Source of the DNA: an uncultured Clostridia bacterium
Lineage (GTDB): Bacteria > Bacillota > Clostridia > Oscillospirales > CAG-272
Direction: 5' to 3'
NCBI GenBank assembly: GCA_946407735.1
Contig: CAMJPL010000018.1
Coordinates: forward strand, 1 to 54,015
Length of the DNA stretch: 54,015 bases
Part shown: positions 47,923 to 54,015 of the stretch, in pieces
Layout of the letters: each line of letters begins with the position of its first letter
Position numbering within the stretch: the stretch's first letter is position 1
Notes under the pieces: model-generated
What the model was told of the DNA's origin: nothing
What the model saw: the letters and a program-made list of their open reading frames with translations, nothing else
Database searches by the model: none
Program-made: the position numbers and the translations under genes

Positions 47923-49161
47923 ATGATTACAAGAAAGACCCGCTTTGACCGCTCAAAGCTGCTGATCGGAACCTACTGCATCGCTCCGTACGCCCGCGAC
48001 AAAGCGCATGTCCGCGATATGAAGGAATGCGGCATAGATTTTCTCACCGCCGCTCCGTGGGACAAGGAGCTGCTTGACAACTGTCAGAAATACGGCATCG
48101 GTGTCGTGACGACAGGTGTCATCCCGGGATGGTGGGGCGGAGACGGCGACAACGCCGGTCAGTTCGCCGAGAAGGTGCCGCTCGAAAAGATAAAAGAAGG
48201 CGCCGACAAGTACGTCGATCACCCGGCTGTCTGGGGCATAGATTCGGGTGACGAGCCTTCCGCTCTCGATTATGAGCATTACGGAAAGGTCATCGCTTAC
48301 GCCGAGCAGCTTTTCCCCGACAAGCTGATATATCTCAATCTCTACCCCAACTACGCCTCCGTCGCCGAAAACAACGGCAGCGAGGTCGTCTCTCAGCTCG
48401 GCACGAAAACATATCAGGAATATATAGATCAGTATGTCGAGAAGGTAAACACCGACTATATCTGCCTTGACAACTACGAGTTCTCGGCCGGAACGGCGAA
48501 ATTCTACGACAACCTCCGCATCGTGGCTCAGGCCTGCCTCGATTCGGGACGCGATTTCTGGTTCGTCATTCAGGTAAATTCGAGCAAGCCGGATATCTGG
48601 CTGAACAAGCCGATGCTCCGTCATCAGGCCTTCACCGCCCTCGCCTTCGGAGCCGTATCTCTGAACTGGGCATGCTGGACCGCCGGATGGTGGCACAACG
48701 AAGTCCTCGACAAGGACGGAAACAAGACCGAGCAGTATGAAAAGCTGAAGAAGGTCAATTCCGAGCTTAGGACTCTCGAGCCGTACTACATGGCGTACAA
48801 AAACGTCTCCTTCGCATTCGCCGGATCAAAGAGCGATGCGGCTGTCGAATCTTCCGGCGTGCCGTTCCTCCCGTCATGGTCGAATGAGATCTTCTCCGGC
48901 GTGACTCCCGGCGACGGCGAGAACATCTGCGTCGGCTTCATGAGAAAGCGCGAGGGCAAGGGCTATGCCCTCATGATCTCCGACGTCACGAATCCGGCGT
49001 GCGTAGACGACGGCTCCGTCCGCACCGTCAGATTCCAGGCCGATCCGAAGTATAAGATCTCGGTCGTCAACTCCGACACTCAGTACGGGCTGAAATACGA
49101 AAACGGCGTTTACACCGTCACCCTCGACAACTGCGGCGGCGTGATGATCATAGCGGAATAA
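47923..49161 (+). CDS. Putative TIM-barrel glycoside hydrolase-like protein
   Basis: The 412-aa protein looks like a retaining glycosidase-type barrel (about 1-310) with a short beta domain at the end. GIDSGDEPSALDYEHYGK carries a D-E-P motif of the kind that places an acid/base glutamate at the end of strand 4, and YICLDNYEFSAG and NWACWTAGWWHNE are aromatic-rich segments expected around a sugar pocket. GGAGG precedes ATG 47923. There is no signal peptide. I cannot place it in a numbered family; GH42-like or an uncharacterised clan-A family are both possible. It may not be catalytic. Confidence 0.65.
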   Translation: MITRKTRFDRSKLLIGTYCIAPYARDKAHVRDMKECGIDFLTAAPWDKELLDNCQKYGIGVVTTGVIPGWWGGDGDNAGQFAEKVPLEKIKEGADKYVDHPAVWGIDSGDEPSALDYEHYGKVIAYAEQLFPDKLIYLNLYPNYASVAENNGSEVVSQLGTKTYQEYIDQYVEKVNTDYICLDNYEFSAGTAKFYDNLRIVAQACLDSGRDFWFVIQVNSSKPDIWLNKPMLRHQAFTALAFGAVSLNWACWTAGWWHNEVLDKDGNKTEQYEKLKKVNSELRTLEPYYMAYKNVSFAFAGSKSDAAVESSGVPFLPSWSNEIFSGVTPGDGENICVGFMRKREGKGYALMISDVTNPACVDDGSVRTVRFQADPKYKISVVNSDTQYGLKYENGVYTVTLDNCGGVMIIAE

Positions 49162-49180
49162 GCCAGACAAAACGAACAAA

Positions 49181-49213
49181 AAACAGACGGCAGACGCCGT
49201 CTGTTTGTTTTTT
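49181..49213. terminator. Bidirectional terminator between glycosidase-like gene and proS
   Basis: AAACAGACGGC (49181-49191) pairs with GCCGTCTGTTT (49196-49206), then GTTTTTT. Confidence 0.85.
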
Positions 49214-49223
49214 ATATCATTGA

Positions 49224-50663
49224 TCAATAGCTCTTGCCCCAGAGCACCATCTTCTTCGCCGGCCTGCCGCAGCAGACGCAGACATCGGAAAGCGTCTCCT
49301 GAGCGAACGGGATGCAGCGGGACTGGACTCCGGTCTCTTCCTTCACCTTGTCCTCGCAGGCCTCATCTCCGCACCACATCGCCTTGATGTAGCCGTCGCC
49401 GTTATCGGTCAGGCTCTGCTTTATCTCGTCCATCGTCACGCAGGCATGCGTACGGCGCTCACGGTTGGCGAGAGCCTTCTCGTAAAGACCGGCGCGGAGC
49501 GTTTCGAGCGCTTCGCCGACAGCCGCTTCGAGACCGTCGAGCGGTACCACCGTCTTCGAGCGGTCAAGGCGGGAAACGATGACGCACTGATTGGCCTCGA
49601 TATCTCTCGGGCCGATCTCGAGACGGAGCGGCACGCCCTTCATCTCATACTGGGCGTACTTCCATCCGGCGCTGTTGTCGCTGTCGTCGAGCTTTACGCG
49701 ATAGCACTTCGCGAGCCTGTCTCTCAGCTCGGCGGCCTTCTCGGTCACGCCCGGCTTATGAGCGGCGACGGGGATGATGACGATCTGTATCGGAGCGATG
49801 GCCGGAGGCAGTACCAGACCGGAATCGTCGCCGTGGGTCATGATCACGCCGCCGATCATACGGGTGGTGGTGCCCCATGAGGTCTGGAACGGATAGACCA
49901 GCTTGTTCTCCTTGTCGGTGAACTGCACTCCGAAGGCGCGGGAGAAGCCGTCGCCGAAGTAATGGCTGGTGCCCGCCTGCAGCGACTTACCGTCGTGCAT
50001 CATGGCCTCTATGCAGTATGTGCGCTCGGCCCCGGCGAATTTGTCACTGTCGGTCTTGCGTCCCTTCACCACCGGAATGGCGAGATCATGCTCATGGAAA
50101 TCGGCGTAGATATTGAGCATCCGCTCGGTCTCCTCTATCGCCTCCTCGGGGGTGGCGTGAAGGGTGTGTCCCTCCTGCCAGAGGAATTCGCGGGTACGCA
50201 GGAACGGGCGGGTGTTCTTCTCCCAGCGGACGACCGAGCACCACTGATTGTAGAGCTTCGGCAGATCGCGGTACGATTTCACGACATGCGAGAAATGCTC
50301 GCAGAACAGCGTCTCCGAAGTCGGACGGACGCACATCCTCTCTGTGAGCTTCTCGCCGCCGCCCTCGGTCACCCACGCGACCTCGGGAGCGAAGCCCTCG
50401 ACGTGATCCTTCTCCTTCTGGAGCAGCGATTCGGTGATGAACATCGGCATATAGACGTTCTCGTGCCCGGTAGCCTTGAATTTCGCGTCAAGTATGCTCT
50501 GTATATTCTCCCAGATAGCGTAGCCGTAAGGCTCGTAGACCATGCAGCCCTTGACCTGACTGTAATCGCAGAGCTCGGCCTTGAGGACCACGTCTGTGTA
50601 CCACTGGGCGAAATCGACGTCCATCGGCGTTATCTGTTCGACTAATTTCTTATCCTGTGCCAT
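49224..50663 (-). CDS. proS: Proline--tRNA ligase (type III, eukaryote/archaea-like)
   Basis: The 479-aa enzyme is the short ProRS type without the bacterial insertion (INS) domain. Class II motif 2 is in [17 protein letters not shown] and motif 3 in [13 protein letters not shown]; an anticodon-binding domain follows and the C-terminus is a zinc-binding domain with CGDEAC and [10 protein letters not shown], ending in tyrosine. It charges tRNA-Pro. Lack of the INS domain means no cis-editing of alanyl-tRNA-Pro. It sits 36 bp after ftsH on the same strand. Confidence 0.96.
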   Translation of the reverse strand: MAQDKKLVEQITPMDVDFAQWYTDVVLKAELCDYSQVKGCMVYEPYGYAIWENIQSILDAKFKATGHENVYMPMFITESLLQKEKDHVEGFAPEVAWVTEGGGEKLTERMCVRPTSETLFCEHFSHVVKSYRDLPKLYNQWCSVVRWEKNTRPFLRTREFLWQEGHTLHATPEEAIEETERMLNIYADFHEHDLAIPVVKGRKTDSDKFAGAERTYCIEAMMHDGKSLQAGTSHYFGDGFSRAFGVQFTDKENKLVYPFQTSWGTTTRMIGGVIMTHGDDSGLVLPPAIAPIQIVIIPVAAHKPGVTEKAAELRDRLAKCYRVKLDDSDNSAGWKYAQYEMKGVPLRLEIGPRDIEANQCVIVSRLDRSKTVVPLDGLEAAVGEALETLRAGLYEKALANRERRTHACVTMDEIKQSLTDNGDGYIKAMWCGDEACEDKVKEETGVQSRCIPFAQETLSDVCVCCGRPAKKMVLWGKSY

Positions 50664-50699
50664 AGGTGTCTTCCTTAAAGATTATATTCTTTATCCTGC

Positions 50700-52712
50700 T
50701 CAGTCCTTCGGCGGGAACATTCCGCCTCCGGTGCGCTCGTTGTGTTCTTCCTCGGCTCTGCGCTTGTCCTCGGCCACGATGCGGTCATGCTCCTCCTGAT
50801 CGTGCTTTCGGATCATCTCCTGCTCCGCCTCGATGCGGCGGCGGCGCTCGGCGCCCATCTCCTCAAGCTCCTCGTAGGTCGGCTGAGGATCGGCGTTCAT
50901 AGCCTTCTCGAACTGCTCCTCCTCCATGACCTCGTTCTTCTTGAGGAATCCGGCGACGAACTCAAGCTTGGCGTCGTACTCGATCAGCACGCGCCTTGCC
51001 TCGGCGTAAGCAGACTCGACGATGCGCTTGATCTCGGCGTCGATGGCGGCGGCGGTCTCCTCTGAGTAGTTCTTCTCGGTATTGAAGTCGCGCCCGAGGA
51101 AGACTTCGTCGGAGGTGTGCTCGGATCCGTACAGTATCGGGCCGAGAGAATCGGACATACCGTACTTCATGACCATGCTTCTCGCCATCTGGGTGGCGCG
51201 GGATATATCGTTCGATGCTCCGGTCGAGATATCGCCCATCTTGAGCGATTCGGCGACGCGGCCGGCGAGAAGGGTGACGATCTCGTTTTCCATCTCGGTG
51301 CGGGACTGATACGAGCGGTCCTCCTTCGGCAGGCTCATGGTGTAGCCGCCGGCTCTGCCGGACGGAACGATGGAGATGCGGTGGACCGGCTTATCCGGCG
51401 TCTTTATCATCGTGACGACGGCGTGTCCGGCCTCATGATAGGCGGTAAGCGTGCGCTCGTGATCGGAGATGACCTTCGCCTTCTTCTCGGGGCCGACGAT
51501 GACCTTGAGAGTCGCGTCCTCGAGATCGCTGTTGGAGATCATGGTCTTGCCCTTGCGCGCGGCAAGTAGAGCGGCCTCGTTGAGCAGATTGGCGAGATCG
51601 GCTCCGGTAAAGCCGACGGTGGATTTGGCGAGAGTCCTGAAATCGACGTCCTTGTCGAAGGGCTTGCCCTCGGCGTGGACCTTGATGATGTCCTCGCGTC
51701 CCTGGATGTCGGGATAGCTGACGGTGACCTGACGGTCGAAGCGTCCCGGGCGGAGCAGAGCCGGGTCGAGGATATCAGGGCGGTTCGTCGCCGCCATGAC
51801 GATTATCCCCTCATTCGAGCCGAAGCCGTCCATCTCGACCAGAAGCTGGTTGAGCGTCTGCTCGCGCTCGTCATGCCCGCCGCCGAGACCGGCGCCTCTG
51901 TGGCGTCCGACGGCGTCTATCTCGTCGATGAATATTATCGAAGCGGGATTCTTTTTCGCCTGCTCGAACAGGTCGCGCACTCTCGAAGCGCCGACGCCGA
52001 CGTACATCTCGACGAAGTCCGAGCCGGAGATCGAGAAGAACGGTACCCCTGCCTCGCCGGCGACAGCCTTCGCCAAAAGGGTCTTACCGGTTCCGGGAGG
52101 GCCGACGAGCAGTATGCCGTGAGGGATACGCGCTCCGAGCTTGGTGAACTTGGTCGGGTCGCGCAGAAAATCAACGACCTCCTTGAGCTCCTCCTTCTCC
52201 TCGTCGCATCCGGCCACGTCCTTGAAGTAGACCTTCTTCTTTTCCTCGGTGCCGAGCTTGACGCGCGCGCGGCCGAAGGAATTCATCCGGCTGGCGCCGC
52301 CGCGGCCGGTGGCCTGATTCATGACGTAGATCCAGAGCGCTATCATCAGGACTATGATGATGACGTACGGGATGAGCGACACCCACCACGGTATGTCGAT
52401 CGGGGCCGGATAGTCGTAATCCGTTATTATCCCGCGCTCATGCTGGTCGGCTATGAGCTCGCCGAGATCGGCGTAGAAGATACTGATATCCCTCAGACGG
52501 TAGGTATAGACCTGCCCGTCCTGTGTCTTCAGCGTCAGGGTGTTGCTGTCGTCCAGCTCGAATACCTTGACCTCCTCGTTTTTGAATTTGGTCACGATAT
52601 CGCTGTATATGAGTTTTTCGCTGCTTGAACGGTTGAACATCGCCGTCGCCGCTATCAGTATCACGGCGATCAGCACGATATAGAAAATTAGTATTTTATA
52701 ACTGTTTTTCAT
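50700..52712 (-). CDS. ftsH: ATP-dependent zinc metalloprotease FtsH
   Basis: The 670-aa membrane protease has two N-terminal transmembrane helices (about 7-25 and 109-130) around a periplasm-side domain, an AAA domain (Walker A GPPGTGKT, Walker B IIFIDEID, second region of homology [18 protein letters not shown]) and the protease domain with YHEAGHAVV. It degrades misfolded or regulatory membrane proteins. The C-terminal 50 residues are rich in Glu/Arg, a likely coiled coil. Its ATG overlaps the end of hpt by 17 bp. It is the third gene of the conserved tilS-hpt-ftsH order. Confidence 0.97.
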   Translation of the reverse strand: MKNSYKILIFYIVLIAVILIAATAMFNRSSSEKLIYSDIVTKFKNEEVKVFELDDSNTLTLKTQDGQVYTYRLRDISIFYADLGELIADQHERGIITDYDYPAPIDIPWWVSLIPYVIIIVLMIALWIYVMNQATGRGGASRMNSFGRARVKLGTEEKKKVYFKDVAGCDEEKEELKEVVDFLRDPTKFTKLGARIPHGILLVGPPGTGKTLLAKAVAGEAGVPFFSISGSDFVEMYVGVGASRVRDLFEQAKKNPASIIFIDEIDAVGRHRGAGLGGGHDEREQTLNQLLVEMDGFGSNEGIIVMAATNRPDILDPALLRPGRFDRQVTVSYPDIQGREDIIKVHAEGKPFDKDVDFRTLAKSTVGFTGADLANLLNEAALLAARKGKTMISNSDLEDATLKVIVGPEKKAKVISDHERTLTAYHEAGHAVVTMIKTPDKPVHRISIVPSGRAGGYTMSLPKEDRSYQSRTEMENEIVTLLAGRVAESLKMGDISTGASNDISRATQMARSMVMKYGMSDSLGPILYGSEHTSDEVFLGRDFNTEKNYSEETAAAIDAEIKRIVESAYAEARRVLIEYDAKLEFVAGFLKKNEVMEEEQFEKAMNADPQPTYEELEEMGAERRRRIEAEQEMIRKHDQEEHDRIVAEDKRRAEEEHNERTGGGMFPPKD

Positions 52713-53268
52713 ATACTTCCCGCTTCAGGATTCCAACATAAGGAAGAGTACGGTATTTTTCGGCGTAATCGAGGCCGTAGCCGATCACGAACTCGTCGGG
52801 TATGACCTTTCCGACATACTGCGGCTGGAAATCGATCTCGCGTCTGTCGGGCTTGTCGAGCAGAGTCACGGCCTTTACGCTCCTCGCCCCTTTCAGGAGA
52901 AGATAATCGGCGAGATACGACAGCGTGCGCCCCGAATCTATGATATCCTCAACGATAAGTATGTCTGTGTTCGGAAGGTCCTTGCGGTAAAGATCCAGGA
53001 TGATATTCACCGACTTGCCGTGAGTCGTCGAGGCTCCGTAGGAGCTCACCTTCATGAAGTCGATCTCCGCCGGGACGGTGATATTCTTCATAAGATCGCC
53101 CATAAACACGACGGAACCCTTCAGGACGCCGAGAAGCACCAGCTTATCCTTTACCCCGTCGATATATGAGTAGTCGGCGTCTATCTCTGCGCCGAGACGT
53201 TTCGCGATTTCGGAAAGCTCGTCGCTGCCGATCAGGACTCTTTCCACATCAGCCGATAGTTCATTCAT
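52696..53268 (-). CDS. hpt: Hypoxanthine phosphoribosyltransferase
   Basis: The 190-aa enzyme has the PRPP-binding motif [14 protein letters not shown] and the [13 protein letters not shown] segment. It makes IMP and GMP from hypoxanthine and guanine. It lies between tilS (19-bp gap) and ftsH (17-bp overlap), the arrangement known from Bacillus and Clostridia. Confidence 0.96.
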   Translation of the reverse strand: MNELSADVERVLIGSDELSEIAKRLGAEIDADYSYIDGVKDKLVLLGVLKGSVVFMGDLMKNITVPAEIDFMKVSSYGASTTHGKSVNIILDLYRKDLPNTDILIVEDIIDSGRTLSYLADYLLLKGARSVKAVTLLDKPDRREIDFQPQYVGKVIPDEFVIGYGLDYAEKYRTLPYVGILKREVYEKQL

Positions 53269-53287
53269 AAGCAGTTATTGTTCTCTT

Positions 53288-54015
53288 TCAGTCGATTCTT
53301 TCGTATATTCCGGCGGCGCCGACACCGGCGCCGTTCTTATCGGTATAAACGCCGTCGCGGCACACCGAGCCGTTTTTCGTTTTAAGCTCCGGGACGCAGA
53401 CGATGCCGAGATTGTCGCGGATGACGGGAGTGATCCCGCGCCTCGCTGCCGGCATGCCGAGCTCGTTCATAAGCTTTGAGAGACTGCGGCTCACTCCGAG
53501 ATACTTTACCGTATCTCCATCGTGCCGCCGCTCAGCGAAAAGCTCTCCCTTTATTTTATCAAAATCAAGCGATGTCAGTATAGACAGAGTGTAAATATTT
53601 TTCTCAAAAACGAATTTATCGGGCAGAGGCGGATCATCCGGACTCTGTACGGCGATAAGTGCGTCGGTGCCCGGCACCGGAGAAGGCGTATATGTCAGCC
53701 TGAGCCGGTATTCCGCCGTATCGTCCTTCCCTCGCGGGTCGCGGCCGAAGCTGACCGTGTCCGTCACCGTCATCCTGACAAAGCCCGGGAGAGAGAGCAT
53801 CGAGCCTTTTCTGCCGCCTCGGATCAGCGCTGCGGCGGCTTTGATATGGCTCTCGTCGGTCTCGCCGCAGCCCGCCTCCTTGAAGCGAAGGCTTAGCCAT
53901 CTGTACAGCACGGCGTCGTGAAGCCCGGCGAGAGTCTTTACGCCGGTATCTGAGTGATAGCCCTTCGCGATCCCGTCGATGAAGCTCCTGTCCCTTACGG
54001 CCGCGTCGGCGAAGC
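53288..54015 (-). CDS. tilS: tRNA(Ile)-lysidine synthetase, C-terminal part
   Basis: The frame is open from the right edge and ends at 53288, giving about 242 residues of the C-terminal half; the N-terminal ATP-pyrophosphatase domain is outside the window. The visible part contains the helical linker (LHDAVLYRWLSLRF) and the TilS C-terminal domain (AERRHDGDTVKYLG...SLSKLMNELGMPAARRGITPV, and DNLGIVCVPEL). TilS converts cytidine 34 of tRNA-Ile(CAU) to lysidine. Its place directly upstream of hpt and ftsH supports the identification. Confidence 0.85.
   Translation of the reverse strand, partial: FADAAVRDRSFIDGIAKGYHSDTGVKTLAGLHDAVLYRWLSLRFKEAGCGETDESHIKAAAALIRGGRKGSMLSLPGFVRMTVTDTVSFGRDPRGKDDTAEYRLRLTYTPSPVPGTDALIAVQSPDDPPLPDKFVFEKNIYTLSILTSLDFDKIKGELFAERRHDGDTVKYLGVSRSLSKLMNELGMPAARRGITPVIRDNLGIVCVPELKTKNGSVCRDGVYTDKNGAGVGAAGIYERID

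Overview
The window looks like a chromosomal segment of an anaerobic Clostridia-class Firmicute, probably an uncultured gut lineage. Coding DNA is moderately GC-rich. Support for this comes from the tilS-hpt-ftsH order, a tryptophan-type T-box in front of a TrpB2-like gene, DUF1846, DUF3842 and YtqA-type radical SAM proteins, an orphan glycyl-radical activase, small alarmone synthetase, split transketolase and many intracellular glycosidases. Promoters are close to sigma-A consensus with 17-bp spacers. The lineage below class level is an inference from gene content.

Region 1 (1-1950) is accessory and AT-rich. It holds the start of a zinc-ribbon repeat protein that runs off the left edge, a tyrosine recombinase, and between them a ~280-bp segment bounded by near-identical 22-bp palindromes. 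That segment carries two rightward sigma-A promoters and a leftward terminator. I read it as an invertible promoter (phase switch), drawn here in its OFF orientation. It is the most interesting signal in the window.

Region 2 (1950-20220) is mostly minus-strand housekeeping and metabolism: an aldo/keto reductase, tRNA-Val(GAC), two CNNM/DUF21-CBS membrane proteins, aspS, a serine hydrolase, nicotinate phosphoribosyltransferase, a small alarmone synthetase, a GH36 alpha-galactosidase, a CstA gene broken by one in-frame amber codon, split transketolase, a TIM-barrel sugar isomerase-like protein and an OmpR/histidine-kinase pair.

Region 3 (20375-31970) holds a glycyl-radical activase without a partner, DUF1846, a YtqA-type radical SAM protein, an EF-G-like GTPase, T-box-controlled TrpB2, and an XRE/ImmA pair. 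The XRE/ImmA pair faces a nickel-cofactor-linked cluster (DUF3842, two small membrane proteins, LarC with a 25-histidine insert). The two divergent units share overlapping promoters and a palindrome.

Region 4 (31970-49210) is dominated by carbohydrate enzymes: GH38 alpha-mannosidase, GH106-like, GH127-like and a TIM-barrel glycosidase-like protein. None has an obvious signal peptide, so they probably act on imported oligosaccharides. Between them lie a drug/metabolite-family transporter, an in-frame QueG-like/inositol-monophosphatase fusion, a MacB-type ABC exporter with a long coiled coil, and an adenine/adenosine deaminase.

Region 5 (49220-54015) is conserved housekeeping on the minus strand: proS, ftsH, hpt and the 3' part of tilS, which runs off the right edge. 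No CRISPR array, rRNA, insertion sequence or replication origin was seen.
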